DNA of 39,685 bases from Komagataeibacter europaeus LMG 18890. GTDB taxonomy: Bacteria > Pseudomonadota > Alphaproteobacteria > Acetobacterales > Acetobacteraceae. Location: NCBI RefSeq assembly GCF_000285295.1, contig NZ_CADP01000016.1, forward strand, positions 2,334 through 42,018, read 5' to 3'. The notes under the pieces are model-generated. The model was not told where the DNA came from, did not search any database, and saw only the letters and a list, made by a program, of their open reading frames with translations. The stretch's first letter is position 1. The number at the start of each line of letters is the position of its first letter. This document shows, piece after piece, positions 8,724-17,829 of the stretch. The position numbers were made by a program, and so were the translations under genes.

Positions 8724-9983
8724 TCAGGCAGACTGTTCGGCCGGCTGGTTCTTCCCATACACGTAGACAGGCTGCGCCTTGCCTTCGGCCACTTCCTTGT
8801 TGACCACGACTTCCTCGACATTTTTCAGGCCGGGCAGTTCAAACATGGTCGACAGCAGGATGCTTTCCAGAATGGCGCGCAGGCCACGCGCGCCGGTCCG
8901 CCGCGCAATGGCGCGCTGGGCCACCTGACGCAGCGCGTCCTCGGTAAAGGTCAGCTGCACGTCTTCCATCTGGAACAGGCGGGCATACTGCTTGACCAGC
9001 GCGTTCTTGGGCTTGGTCAGGATCTCGATCAGGGCGGCCTCATCAAGGTCCTCAAGCGTCGCGACCACGGGCAGACGACCGATGAATTCCGGTATCAGAC
9101 CGAATTTCAGCAGGTCCTCGGGCTCCACGTCACGCAGCACCGCACCCATGCGCCGTTCATCAGGCGACTGCACATCCGCACCGAAGCCGATGCCCGAACC
9201 CTTGCCGCGCGCGCTGATGATCTTGTCCAGCCCCGCAAACGCACCACCGCAGATGAACAGCATGTTGGTGGTATCGACCTGCAGGAATTCCTGCTGCGGA
9301 TGCTTGCGCCCGCCCTGCGGCGGCACGGAGGCGACAGTGCCTTCCATGATCTTCAGCAGCGCCTGCTGCACGCCTTCGCCACTCACGTCGCGGGTGATGG
9401 AGGGATTGTCCGACTTGCGCGATATCTTGTCGATCTCATCGATGTAGACAATGCCGCGCTGCGCCTTCTCCACGTTGTAGTCGGCGGCCTGCAACAGCTT
9501 GAGGATGATGTTCTCCACATCCTCGCCCACGTAACCGGCTTCGGTCAGGGTCGTGGCGTCGGCCATGGTGAAGGGCACGTCCAGGATGCGGGCCAGTGTC
9601 TGCGCCAGCAGCGTCTTGCCCGAGCCCGTCGGCCCGATGAGCATGATGTTGGACTTCGCGATCTCGACATCATTGTTCTTCTGGGCGTGGGCCAGGCGCT
9701 TGTAGTGGTTATGCACCGCAACTGACAGCACCTTTTTCGCATGTCCCTGCCCGATGACATAGTCATCCAGAATCTTGCAGATTTCCCGCGGCGTCGGCAC
9801 GCCGTCGCGTGATTTGACCAGATGCGTCTTGTGTTCCTCACGGATGATATCCATGCACAATTCGACGCATTCATCGCAAATGAACACGGTGGGACCGGCG
9901 ATCAGTTTGCGGACCTCATGCTGCGACTTGCCGCAGAACGAGCAGTAAAGCGTATTTTTGGAATCGCCGGATTTGTTATTCAT
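8724..9983 (-). CDS. clpX: ATP-dependent Clp protease ATP-binding subunit ClpX
   Basis: The AAA+ unfoldase that feeds substrates to ClpP. It has 420 residues. The N-terminal zinc-binding domain has C14-x2-C17 (YCSFCGKS) and C36-x2-C39 (ICDECVEL). Walker A is GPTGSGKT at residues 117-124, followed by [10 protein letters not shown] and Walker [11 protein letters not shown]. The C-terminal small domain ends with [16 protein letters not shown]. The start at 9983 has AGGAGCGG upstream; a longer reading to 10037 lacks this. It lies 131 bases downstream of clpP, on the same strand, with a strong hairpin between them. Confidence 0.97.
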   Translation of the reverse strand: MNNKSGDSKNTLYCSFCGKSQHEVRKLIAGPTVFICDECVELCMDIIREEHKTHLVKSRDGVPTPREICKILDDYVIGQGHAKKVLSVAVHNHYKRLAHAQKNNDVEIAKSNIMLIGPTGSGKTLLAQTLARILDVPFTMADATTLTEAGYVGEDVENIILKLLQAADYNVEKAQRGIVYIDEIDKISRKSDNPSITRDVSGEGVQQALLKIMEGTVASVPPQGGRKHPQQEFLQVDTTNMLFICGGAFAGLDKIISARGKGSGIGFGADVQSPDERRMGAVLRDVEPEDLLKFGLIPEFIGRLPVVATLEDLDEAALIEILTKPKNALVKQYARLFQMEDVQLTFTEDALRQVAQRAIARRTGARGLRAILESILLSTMFELPGLKNVEEVVVNKEVAEGKAQPVYVYGKNQPAEQSA

Positions 9984-10078
9984 AACCGCTCCTATTCCCA
10001 CGCGGGGGAACTTCTCCATACCTTGCGGCCGGGCCACGGGGGCACGGCACGCCGCAGGTGATTTTCACCCACAGGGGC

Positions 10079-10106
10079 AGGAAGCGCACCTGCGCGTGCG
10101 CTTCCT
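10079..10106 (-). other. Perfect 11-bp hairpin between clpP and clpX
   Basis: AGGAAGCGCAC (10079-10089) and GTGCGCTTCCT (10096-10106) pair without mismatch around a 6-base loop, 8 bases after the clpP stop. The T-run lies only on the plus side (TTTT), so on the transcribed minus strand it is a hairpin without a U-tract. It may set clpP versus clpX mRNA stability or processing. Confidence 0.6.
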
Positions 10107-10114
10107 TTTGCAGA

Positions 10115-10756
10115 TTACTCCGCAGGTTTTGATGCAACGTTACGACGGACCACTTCATCGACAATACCGAATGCCTGCGCTTCTTCCGCCGACATGTAGC
10201 TGTCGCGTTCCAGCTTCTGCTCGATTTCCTCAAGCGTGCGGCCGGTATGCTCCTTGTAGATCTCGTTCAGGCGCTTGCGGATGGTCAGGATTTCCTGTGC
10301 CTGGATCTCGATATCGCTGGCCTGTCCCTGCGCGCCGCCCGAAGGCTGGTGCACCATGACGCGGGAATTCGGCAGGGCGAATCGCCGTCCCTTTTCCCCA
10401 CCGGCCAGCAGCAGCGACCCCATGGACGCCGCCTGCCCGATGCACACCGTGCTGACGGGGCAGCGGATGTACTGCATGGTGTCGTAAATCGCCAGTCCCG
10501 CCGACACCACGCCACCAGGGCTGTTGATGTAGAACGAGATTTCCTTGCTCGGGTTCACGCTTTCCAGATAAAGCAGCTGCGCCGACACAAGGGCGGAAAC
10601 CTGATCATAGACCGGTCCGGTCAGAAAGATGATCCGTTCCTGCAGAAGGCGGGAATAGATGTCGAATGCCCGTTCCCCGCGGGAGGTCTGCTCCACCACC
10701 ATGGGCACCAGAGCGTTATTGAAGATCTCTACGGGATCCCGATCCCTCATAGCCAT
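10115..10756 (-). CDS. clpP: ATP-dependent Clp protease proteolytic subunit ClpP
   Basis: The tetradecameric serine peptidase that works with ClpX. It has 213 residues, with family signatures [18 protein letters not shown] and the catalytic triad: S111 in GQAASMGS, H136 in MVHQPSGG and D185 in ERDSYMS, spaced exactly as in E. coli ClpP (25 and 74 residues apart). The N-terminus is short, with the axial-loop region starting near [22 protein letters not shown]. The ATG at 10756 is used; ATG at 10750 is an equal alternative two codons in. It lies between tig and clpX in the conserved order. Confidence 0.97.
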   Translation of the reverse strand: MAMRDRDPVEIFNNALVPMVVEQTSRGERAFDIYSRLLQERIIFLTGPVYDQVSALVSAQLLYLESVNPSKEISFYINSPGGVVSAGLAIYDTMQYIRCPVSTVCIGQAASMGSLLLAGGEKGRRFALPNSRVMVHQPSGGAQGQASDIEIQAQEILTIRKRLNEIYKEHTGRTLEEIEQKLERDSYMSAEEAQAFGIVDEVVRRNVASKPAE

Positions 10757-10888
10757 ATTCCCGTCCTGAAAAGCAAGGATCCGCCCTGCGCGCGATCACC
10801 GGCAAGAGATGCGCGGACAACGCGGGCGCAGCCGGACCCTTCCCGGTTACTTATGACAAAATAGAGACAAACACGCCAGATACCACCC

Positions 10889-10919
10889 CACCCCTGTCAT
10901 TTTGCCATGAACAGGGGTG
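10889..10919 (-). other. 9-bp hairpin in the clpP leader region
   Basis: CACCCCTGT (10889-10897) pairs with ACAGGGGTG (10911-10919). A short CAT/ATG extension is possible inside the loop. It lies between tig and clpP, about 130 bases before the clpP ATG. No U-tract follows on the minus strand. Function unknown. Confidence 0.5.
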
Positions 10920-10952
10920 ACAAACTGTGCGCGTTCCCCTGTCCGCAAACAC

Positions 10953-10988
10953 ATACGGCGCACGGAAGTCGCCTTCCGCGCGCCGTAT
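10953..10988 (-). other. Long hairpin after tig, no U-tract
   Basis: ATACGGCGC-A-CGGAA (10953-10967) and TTCCG-C-GCGCCGTAT (10974-10988) form a stem of 14 pairs with one A-C mismatch and a 6-base loop, 25 bases after the tig stop. It is followed on the minus strand by GTGTTTGCGG, not a T-run. It probably marks the 3' end or a processing point of the tig mRNA. Confidence 0.6.
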
Positions 10989-11013
10989 GCGCTACCTATG
11001 CCGCGAAAGCGGA

Positions 11014-12351
11014 TCAGACGTCAGCTTCCGGCATTTCAGCCAGTTCTTCCGGCGTCACTTCCTTGTCCTCGACCTTCGCAAGTTCGACGATGTAGTCGAT
11101 GACCTTGTTTTCGAAGATCGGGCCACGCAGGCTGTCAACGGCCTGCGGGTTCTTGGAGAAGTACTCGAACACGGCCTGTTCCTGACCGGGATAGCGTGCC
11201 GCTTCGGCGCGCACCGCATGCACGATTTCTTCCTGCGTCACGGTGATGTTGTTCACACGACCGATTTCCGCCAGCAGCAGACCCAGCTTCACGCGGCGCT
11301 CGGCAATCTTGCGATAGTCGGCGCGCAGCGTGTCCTCGTCCTTGTCCTTGTCTTCCTCATCCAGGCGACCGGCCTTGCGGTCTTCCTCGATGCGGTTCCA
11401 GATCTGGGCGAATTCGGCGTCAACCATGCCCGGAGGCGCTTCGAAATCGGTCTTTTCCGCCAGCTTGTCCAGCAGTTCGCGCTTCAGGCGCAGGCGGGAC
11501 AGCTGTTCGTATTCCTGACCAACCTGCTTGGAGATCAGTTCACGCACCTGCTCCAGCCCGTCGAAGCCCAGCTTCTTGGCCAGTTCGTCATCAATCTTGG
11601 CCTCGACCGGACGGCGGAGTTCCTTGAGCTTGATGTCGAAGCTGGCTTCCTTGCCCGCCAGGTGCTCCGCGCCGTAATCGGCGGGGAAGGTCACGGTGAT
11701 CACCTTTTCGTCACCGACCTTCATGCCCTCGATCTGCTCGGCGAAGCCGGGGATGAAGCCTGCGCCACCCAGCTCGACGCTCACGTCATCGGCGGAGCCG
11801 CCTTCGAACGCCGTGCCATCGATCTTGCCCACGAAGTCAACAACGGCCACGTCGCCATTGGCGGCGGGGCGGTCTTCCTCGACCTTCTCGAACTCACGCT
11901 GGCGGCTGGCGATTTCCGTCAGGGCCTTGTCCACGGTCTCGGCGTTCACTTCGGACTTGAGACGCACGAGCGACAGGTCCGACAGGTCGGGGATGGTGAT
12001 CTCGGGCAGGACCTCGAACTCGACCGTGAACTTCAGGTCTTCCTTGCTGCCCGGCTCGCTGCCGGAAACCAGGTCAACCTTGGGCTGCATGGCCGGGCGC
12101 AGGCCGCGCTCATCCAGCAGGGTGCGGGTTGCGTCGCTTACAACCTGCTCCAGGACCTCGCCCTGAACAGATTCACCAAAACGCTGCTGCAGGATGCTCA
12201 TCGGCACCTTTCCGGGGCGGAAGCCCGGCAGCTTCATGGACTGTCCAACTTCTTTCAGGCGCGCGGTGCGCTTGCTCTCGATTTCCGCGGCAGGCACCGT
12301 AACGGTAAACCCGCGCTTCAGGCCATCGGAAAGCGTTTCAGTAACCTGCAT
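11014..12351 (-). CDS. tig: Trigger factor, ribosome-associated chaperone and PPIase
   Basis: It binds the ribosome near the exit tunnel (L23) and shields nascent chains. It has 445 residues with the start used here. The N-terminal ribosome-binding domain shows MKLPGFRPGKVPMSILQQRF, including the GFRxGKxP signature. The central FKBP-like PPIase domain includes GDVAVVDFVGKIDGTAFEGG. A helical C-terminal chaperone domain follows, rich in Lys and Glu, ending in an acidic tail EVTPEELAEM. I prefer ATG at 12351 (MQVTETLSDG), the usual family N-terminus. ATG at 12363 would touch its own ribosome site. It is first in the tig-clpP-clpX-lon-hupB block. Confidence 0.96.
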   Translation of the reverse strand: MQVTETLSDGLKRGFTVTVPAAEIESKRTARLKEVGQSMKLPGFRPGKVPMSILQQRFGESVQGEVLEQVVSDATRTLLDERGLRPAMQPKVDLVSGSEPGSKEDLKFTVEFEVLPEITIPDLSDLSLVRLKSEVNAETVDKALTEIASRQREFEKVEEDRPAANGDVAVVDFVGKIDGTAFEGGSADDVSVELGGAGFIPGFAEQIEGMKVGDEKVITVTFPADYGAEHLAGKEASFDIKLKELRRPVEAKIDDELAKKLGFDGLEQVRELISKQVGQEYEQLSRLRLKRELLDKLAEKTDFEAPPGMVDAEFAQIWNRIEEDRKAGRLDEEDKDKDEDTLRADYRKIAERRVKLGLLLAEIGRVNNITVTQEEIVHAVRAEAARYPGQEQAVFEYFSKNPQAVDSLRGPIFENKVIDYIVELAKVEDKEVTPEELAEMPEADV

Positions 12352-12446
12352 CTGCCAGGCCATCCTCTCGGTCAGAACGTGTCAAAGAACGCAATAGGCC
12401 GGTCAGGCCACCACGTCTGCTCGCATAACGCGACTTGCCGGGATCT

Positions 12447-12531
<85 letters not shown>

Positions 12532-12611
12532 ACTGTGCCCAGGCTGTAAGCTCGGGGCTTTAGCGCACCATTGGCCACGGGGCAATATCCCACGCGGCCC
12601 GAATGGCGTTT

Positions 12612-14072
12612 TCAGCCGAAAACTTTTTTTACCTCTGCTTCCGCGCGCGCCCTCGCCGCCCCCAGATGGCGGTCAAAATCCTCGGCTACCGGCCACTCGC
12701 CGGCATGCAGCGCCGCATCGCCATGCATCCACACCCCTGCACAGGCCGCATCCCAGCGCGGCATGCCCGCCGCCAGCATGGCCGCGATGATTCCCGTCAG
12801 CGTATCGCCCGACCCAGCCGTGCCCAGCATGGGGGTGGCGTGGCTGTTGATCGCGACACGCCCGTCGGGGCTGGCGATGATGGTGTCCGGCCCCTTCATG
12901 ACGGTCACGGCCCCCGTCCGCGCCGCCGCCTGCCGCGCGGCCGCCACGCGATCCGGCCCCGGCCTGCCGAACACGCGCGAGAACTCGCCGATATGCGGGG
13001 TGATGATGGCCGCCCCTTTCAGCCGGTCGGGCTGCCCCGCCGCCATGGTGAACGCCCCGGCATCGGCGATCACGTCCCGGCCCGCATGCACCAGCGCCGG
13101 GAAGGTCGCCGCCACCTCATCCACCGACAGGCCCGGCCCGCAGACCCAGACATGACGCCGCGTATCGTGCAGCAGGTCGTCCAGCGCGCCGGAATCCACG
13201 ATCAGCCCCGGCGGCGCGGTCATGCGGTACACCTCCGCGCCGTCACCCGCCGCCAGGCGCACCAGGCCCGCGCCCGCCGCCCGCGCGCCCGCCGCCGACA
13301 GGCGCGCCGCACCAGGCATTTCACGCCCGCCACATATGCTGACGACGCCACGGCTGTATTTGTAACTGGTCGGCCCGCATGCGGGCGTGCGCCACAGGCC
13401 CGGCGCGTTATGCCATGTCCGAATCGGCACCGACGCCACCGCGTCTTCCCCGATGCCGATATCCGCCAGCACGGTCCGGCCACACAGCGTATGGCCGGGC
13501 AGCAGCAGGTGCCCGGGCTTGAGCCGGCAGAACGTGACCGTCATCTCCACCTGTGGCGCATATCCCCGGACCGCACCGGTCGCCCCGTCCACGCCCGTTG
13601 GCATGTCGATGGCGACCAGGCGGGGGGCCGCCTTCAGCACATCCGCCACGTCCGGGGCGATGTCGCGACTCAGCCCCGCGCCGAACACCGCATCGACCAC
13701 CAGGTCGAAACGGGCGGCGTTTTCGGGCGTGAACGCCACGACCGGCCCCTGCCACAACGCTGCGGCCGCGGCGGCATCGCCACCGGAATGCGGTGGCGCC
13801 ATTTCCGCGACCGATACCGGCCAGCCTTCCTCCGCCAGCCTGCGCGCGGTCACGTACCCGTCACCGCCGTTATTGCCGGGACCGCACAGCACCAGCACGC
13901 GGCACGAACGCATGTGCCGCCGGATGGCGCGGGCGACGGCCCGGCCCGCGTTTTCCATCAGCACGGCCACCGGCACGTGGCGGGCGGCCGCGGCGTCGAT
14001 CCGCCCCATTTCATCAGGCGTGGGCAGCAGCAGGTGGCGCGCGGCCGTCCGTGCTGTTTCATCCATAGTCAT
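12612..14072 (-). CDS. nnr: Bifunctional NAD(P)H-hydrate epimerase / ADP-dependent NAD(P)H-hydrate dehydratase
   Basis: A metabolite-repair enzyme that epimerises and dehydrates damaged NAD(P)HX back to NAD(P)H. It has 486 residues in two domains. The N-terminal YjeF_N epimerase domain (about 1-210) shows VLCGPGNNGGDGYVTARRL, VDAVFGAGLSRD and AIDMPTGVDGATG. The C-terminal carbohydrate-kinase-like dehydratase domain shows YSRGVVSICGG, ITPHIGEFSRVFG, VMKGPDTIIASPDG and LGTAGSGDTLTGIIAAML. The ATG at 14072 has GGAAGGA four bases upstream. It is divergent from the small membrane gene at 14211, and tRNA-Leu follows it on the same strand. Confidence 0.95.
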   Translation of the reverse strand: MTMDETARTAARHLLLPTPDEMGRIDAAAARHVPVAVLMENAGRAVARAIRRHMRSCRVLVLCGPGNNGGDGYVTARRLAEEGWPVSVAEMAPPHSGGDAAAAAALWQGPVVAFTPENAARFDLVVDAVFGAGLSRDIAPDVADVLKAAPRLVAIDMPTGVDGATGAVRGYAPQVEMTVTFCRLKPGHLLLPGHTLCGRTVLADIGIGEDAVASVPIRTWHNAPGLWRTPACGPTSYKYSRGVVSICGGREMPGAARLSAAGARAAGAGLVRLAAGDGAEVYRMTAPPGLIVDSGALDDLLHDTRRHVWVCGPGLSVDEVAATFPALVHAGRDVIADAGAFTMAAGQPDRLKGAAIITPHIGEFSRVFGRPGPDRVAAARQAAARTGAVTVMKGPDTIIASPDGRVAINSHATPMLGTAGSGDTLTGIIAAMLAAGMPRWDAACAGVWMHGDAALHAGEWPVAEDFDRHLGAARARAEAEVKKVFG

Positions 14073-14210
14073 GATGTCCTTCCCCCTTCTGGCAACTTTG
14101 GCTGCGTGACTGGCCTTGCACATGATACAGGAATGGGGAAACAAGCATTCCGCATCCTGCCCCATGGCAGGGACTGTTCTCTTTACCCATCCACCCCGCA
14201 GGGAGGCGTC

Positions 14211-14663
14211 ATGTCCTATTCCATAGTCTGGAGCCTTGTGCTCGCACTCCACATAACCGGCATGGCGGCCTGGGTTGGCGGCATGATCTATGCGGCTTTC
14301 GTGCTCAAGCCCAGCCTCAGCCTGCTGGATGGAACGCAGCGCGCCTCCGTCCACCTGCAGACGCTCAACCGTTTTTTCCGTATCGTATGGCATACCATGC
14401 CGACGGTGCTGATTACGGGCTGGCTCCTGATTTATCACGATGGCGGGTTTGCAGTGGTGCCATGGCCGATCAACCTCATGCAGCTGTTCGGGCTGATCAT
14501 GGCCGGCATTTTCGCCCGTATCTATTTCGGTCCCTACCAGAAGGCGCGCCGCGCGCTGCGCCCGCAGCAGGGCACGTTCGACTCGATCCGCTCGCTGGTC
14601 ATGGTCAACACGGGCATCGGCGTGCTGACCATCATCTGTGGCTGCCTTGCCCATCCGTTCTGA
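14211..14663 (+). CDS. Small four-helix membrane protein, CopD-like
   Basis: A 150-residue protein that is almost entirely membrane helices. The first, IVWSLVLALHITGMAAWVGGM, has a His and Trp-Val-Gly-Gly typical of CopD/YeaQ-type small haem- or copper-associated membrane proteins. Others lie near TMPTVLITGWLLIYH, LMQLFGLIMAGIFARIYF and VNTGIGVLTIICGCLAH. Histidines occur in helices 1, 2 and 4. I assign only a CopD-like superfamily resemblance; the substrate is unknown. The start is well supported by GGGAGG four bases upstream. It is divergently transcribed from nnr, and a weak hairpin follows the stop. Confidence 0.8.
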   Translation: MSYSIVWSLVLALHITGMAAWVGGMIYAAFVLKPSLSLLDGTQRASVHLQTLNRFFRIVWHTMPTVLITGWLLIYHDGGFAVVPWPINLMQLFGLIMAGIFARIYFGPYQKARRALRPQQGTFDSIRSLVMVNTGIGVLTIICGCLAHPF

Positions 14664-14669
14664 AATTAC

Positions 14670-14696
14670 GGGGACAATCCTCACGTCCCCTTGATT
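14670..14696 (+). terminator. Weak terminator-like hairpin after the CopD-like gene
   Basis: GGGGAC (14670-14675), a 9-base loop and GTCCCC (14685-14690) form a 6-bp stem, followed by TTGATTT, a weak T-run. It lies 6 bases after the stop codon. It may end this transcript before the helicase leader. Confidence 0.4.
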
Positions 14697-14874
14697 TCCG
14701 TTGCAAATATGGGTAGGCACAGGGAATGTGGCACAGCAGGGTATCTGACCCGGACATGCCGCACTCCCCTTCCCTGCATTGCTGCAGGTACATCAGGGAC
14801 GGCAGCCTGATACAGCGCGACACGGTGGCAATCGGACGGGGCCATATTCATCTGCTGATACGTTCGAGAGTAAT

Positions 14875-16449
14875 TTGAGCGCCAAAAAAACGCCCTCCGC
14901 CCCGGCCCGCTCCGCAAAGAAGGCGGCAGCCCCGGCCCCCGCCACCAGCACGGACGGGGTCGCCCCTACTGATACCCCCACACCGGAAGACGCCCCGGAA
15001 CAGGAGGCACAGCCCCTGTTTTCCGAACTCGGCCTGTCCGAACCCATCCAGCAGGCGATTGATGAGATGGGATACCGTCATCCCACCCCCATCCAGGCGC
15101 AGGCCATCCCGTATGTGCTGATGGGGCGCGACGTTCTGGGTGTCGCACAGACCGGGACCGGCAAGACCGCGTCCTTCACCCTGCCCATGCTGGAAATCCT
15201 GTCCGGCTCACGGGCACGGGCGCGGATGCCGCGTTCGCTCATCCTGGAGCCCACGCGTGAACTCGCGCTGCAGGTGGCGGAAAATTTCGTCAATTACGGC
15301 AAGCATCTCAAGCTGACCCACGCGCTGCTGATCGGTGGCGAAAGCATGGCCGAGCAGAAGGAAGTGCTGAACCGTGGCGTTGACGTGCTGATCGCGACCC
15401 CGGGCCGGCTGATCGACCTGTTTGAACGCGGCGGCCTGCTGCTGACCCAGACCAAACTGCTGGTGATCGACGAAGCGGACCGCATGCTGGACATGGGCTT
15501 CATTCCCGATATCGAGAAGATCGTGGGCATGCTGTCGCCACTGCGCCAGACCATGTTCTTCTCCGCCACCATGGCGCCGGAAATCCGCAGGCTTGCGGAT
15601 ATGTTCCTGCGCAACCCAAAGGAAATCACGGTCAGCCGTCCCTCCTCCGTTGCGTCAACCATCGAGACGGGACTGGCCATCGTCGATGCCAGGGAAAAGC
15701 GCCGCGCGCTGCGCAAGCTTCTGAACGCGGCGGACATGCAGAACGCCATCGTATTCTGCAACCGTAAGCGTGATGTCGACGTGCTGTGCAAATCCCTGAT
15801 CAAGCATGGTTTTTCCGCAGGCGCCCTGCATGGTGACCTGGCGCAGTCGCTGCGTTTCTCGACGCTTGAAGCGTTCAAGAGCGGTGAACTGAAGATCCTC
15901 GTCTGCTCCGACATTGCGGCACGCGGGATCGATATCGGCGGCCTGTCGCATGTGTTCAATTTCGACGTGCCGTTCCATGCCGAGGATTACGTCCACCGAA
16001 TCGGCCGTACCGGCCGTGCGGGTCGCACCGGCCACGCCTATACCTTGGCCACGCCGGATGAAGAGGCGCTGGTCCAGGCCATCGAGAAACTGACAGGCAA
16101 GCCCATTCCCCGAATCGAAATTCCCGGCGTGGAAACGCTGGAATGGTCGGAAGAGCCCCGCACCGGCAATGGCCGTCGCAAGCCCGCCCGCAAGAGCAAT
16201 GCCGCAACAGCCACGCCGGAGCCGCCTGCGGCACCCGCCACGGCTGAGGAAAAAGCCCCCGCCCCACGCAAATCGCGCAGGTCGCAGGGCAGTGCGGCTG
16301 GCGGTTCTTCCGCAGCGCCATCCACGCGTCGCGACTCCGGCCTGCTCCCGTCCGCGCCTGACCAGCCTGTCACCGGCTTTGGCAATGACGTCCCGGCCTT
16401 CATGCAACTGCCGCGCCGGGAAAAATCCGTTATTCCGGCGGACGAATAA
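14875..16449 (+). CDS. DEAD-box ATP-dependent RNA helicase (RhlE-like)
   Basis: It unwinds RNA duplexes in ribosome assembly or RNA turnover. It has 524 residues. All core motifs are present: Q motif PTPIQAQAIP, motif I AQTGTGKT (91-98), Ia PTRELALQ, II DEAD (199-202) followed by RMLDMGF, III SAT, and VI HRIGRTGRAG. The ADRMLDMGF context resembles RhlE-type enzymes. The core is flanked by an Ala/Lys/Pro-rich N-terminal stretch of about 45 residues and a basic Ala/Pro/Arg-rich tail from about 430, probably RNA-binding and disordered. The start is uncertain: TTG at 14875 (leading SAKKTPSAP) has GAGAG close by, while an in-frame ATG at 14779 would add 32 unconvincing residues. A leader of up to 210 bases precedes it. 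Confidence 0.93.
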   Translation: MSAKKTPSAPARSAKKAAAPAPATSTDGVAPTDTPTPEDAPEQEAQPLFSELGLSEPIQQAIDEMGYRHPTPIQAQAIPYVLMGRDVLGVAQTGTGKTASFTLPMLEILSGSRARARMPRSLILEPTRELALQVAENFVNYGKHLKLTHALLIGGESMAEQKEVLNRGVDVLIATPGRLIDLFERGGLLLTQTKLLVIDEADRMLDMGFIPDIEKIVGMLSPLRQTMFFSATMAPEIRRLADMFLRNPKEITVSRPSSVASTIETGLAIVDAREKRRALRKLLNAADMQNAIVFCNRKRDVDVLCKSLIKHGFSAGALHGDLAQSLRFSTLEAFKSGELKILVCSDIAARGIDIGGLSHVFNFDVPFHAEDYVHRIGRTGRAGRTGHAYTLATPDEEALVQAIEKLTGKPIPRIEIPGVETLEWSEEPRTGNGRRKPARKSNAATATPEPPAAPATAEEKAPAPRKSRRSQGSAAGGSSAAPSTRRDSGLLPSAPDQPVTGFGNDVPAFMQLPRREKSVIPADE

Positions 16450-16478
16450 GCAGTCTGTCCTTCTGGCGATAACAGGAA

Positions 16479-17753
16479 ATGGAAAACGCAGTGGCGCATG
16501 CCATCCGGGTGGTGGCGCTCGGCAATGATGGGGATGGCATAGCCCAGACCCCAGAAGGCCGGATATTCGTATCCGGCACGGTTCCGGGTGATGAAATCGT
16601 GCTCGCGGCACATGACGGCACACGCGGGACGCTTGATCACGTGGTGATACCCGGGGCGGATCGCGTGCCCGCCCCCTGTCACCTGTTCGGCACCTGTGGT
16701 GGCTGCCGCATTCAGGACATGGCGCTACCTGCCCTGCTGGACTGGAAAACAGGTCGCGTTGTCGAGTCCCTGCAACATGTTGGATTCGACGCCATTCCAG
16801 CGCCACAGGCCCATCAGGTCAGCCCGCATGGCAGGCGCCGGGTGGACCTGGCCTTCCGCCGGGTCGGAAAACAGATCATGCTGGGGCTGCACCGCCGTCG
16901 TGGCGATGTGGTGGACATGCGCGAATGCACATTGCTCGATCCCACGCTTTTCGCCCTGCTGACACCCCTGCGCGCCCTGCTGCATTCACTTCCGGCCGTG
17001 CATGCGGGGGGTGATATCCAGATCAACCTGCTGGATAGCGGTCCCGACCTGCTGATTACGATGGATGGCACGCCAGATGCCAATGACCGCCGTATCCTGG
17101 CGCAGTTTGGCAAGGCGCATGGCATCCCGCGCATTTCACTGCAGGGCCGCCCGCCGGAGACCCTGGCCCTGACCGGGCCGGTTTTCCATCATTTTGATGA
17201 CGTGCGTGTCGTACCGCCGCCGGGTGCCTTCCTGCAGCCCGCACGGGCGGGTGAAGCCTTTATCAAGGCTGCGGTGCTGGCGGGCCTGCCGCGCAAGGGC
17301 CTCAAGGCTGGCATTATCGAATTATATGCGGGGTGTGGGACGCTATCCTTCGCGCTGGCCGAGCATGCCAAGGTCCATGCCTATGAAGGTGATCGTGCGG
17401 CGCTTGCCTGCCTGAAACAGGCCAGTGGCGGCACGCGTGTCCTGCCCGCGCTGCGTGACCTGAACCGCCAGCCGGTCATGGCGACCGATCTGGCAAAGGC
17501 GGCAGCCATCGTGCTGGACCCGCCCCATGCCGGGGCCGGTGCGCAGATTGCCCAGATCGTGGCAGGCAAGCCACCCTGCATCATCTATGTCAGTTGCAAT
17601 CCCGTAGCCCTGCAACGGGATCTGTTGCCCCTGCGCCATGCTGGCTACCAGTTGGATAGCGTGACGGTCATTGACCAGTTCCTGTGGTCAGCGGAAGTCG
17701 AGTCCGTATGCGTGCTGACCCTGCCGGAGGCAAACCGGCGTAACCGACGCTGA
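16479..17753 (+). CDS. RlmD/TrmA-type 23S rRNA (uracil-C5)-methyltransferase
   Basis: A SAM-dependent RNA m5U methyltransferase with an Fe-S cluster. It has 424 residues. The N-terminal TRAM-like RNA-binding domain is visible in VVALGNDGDGIAQ and VSGTVPGDEI. The cluster ligands are C-x5-C-x2-C in CHLFGTCGGC plus the Cys in MRECTLL. The SAM motif is IIELYAGCGTLSFALA, followed by VLDPPHAGAG. The catalytic Cys is in IYVSCNPVALQRD, and the general base Glu is near the end in AEVESVCVL. It starts 29 bases after the helicase gene and may be cotranscribed. The ATG at 16479 is used although AGGAA is only two bases away; GTG at 16491 is an alternative. Which rRNA position it modifies cannot be told from sequence. 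Confidence 0.9.
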   Translation: MENAVAHAIRVVALGNDGDGIAQTPEGRIFVSGTVPGDEIVLAAHDGTRGTLDHVVIPGADRVPAPCHLFGTCGGCRIQDMALPALLDWKTGRVVESLQHVGFDAIPAPQAHQVSPHGRRRVDLAFRRVGKQIMLGLHRRRGDVVDMRECTLLDPTLFALLTPLRALLHSLPAVHAGGDIQINLLDSGPDLLITMDGTPDANDRRILAQFGKAHGIPRISLQGRPPETLALTGPVFHHFDDVRVVPPPGAFLQPARAGEAFIKAAVLAGLPRKGLKAGIIELYAGCGTLSFALAEHAKVHAYEGDRAALACLKQASGGTRVLPALRDLNRQPVMATDLAKAAAIVLDPPHAGAGAQIAQIVAGKPPCIIYVSCNPVALQRDLLPLRHAGYQLDSVTVIDQFLWSAEVESVCVLTLPEANRRNRR

Positions 17754-17759
17754 AGGCAA

Positions 17760-17809
17760 GAAAGTTTCTGGTGAAGCTTTTTTCAAAAAGGCGGCACCCA
17801 TAAACTTTC
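17760..17809. repeat. Intergenic palindromic element, likely bidirectional terminator
   Basis: An imperfect inverted repeat fills most of the gap between the convergent methyltransferase and sufA genes. The outer arms are GAAAGTTT (17760-17767) and AAACTTTC (17802-17809). The next arms are TGGTG and CACCCA. The centre is CTTTTTTCAAAAAG. Both strands therefore give a stem with a T-rich core. From memory, similar CTTTTTTCAAAAAG-centred elements recur between genes in Komagataeibacter genomes; that cannot be tested here, as only one full copy is in the window. Confidence 0.6.
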
Positions 17810-17829
17810 ATTGCTTTTTCATCAATGCG

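Noticed and set aside
8718-8731. Small hairpin CTGCC-GTCA-GGCAG over the clpX stop codon
   Set aside because: Only five pairs. The nearby GC-rich sequence makes such stems common, and no T-run follows.
12603-14210. Long plus-strand frame leading into the CopD-like gene
   Set aside because: The upstream part is antisense to nnr and Arg/His/Pro-rich. The real gene starts at 14211 with a strong ribosome site.
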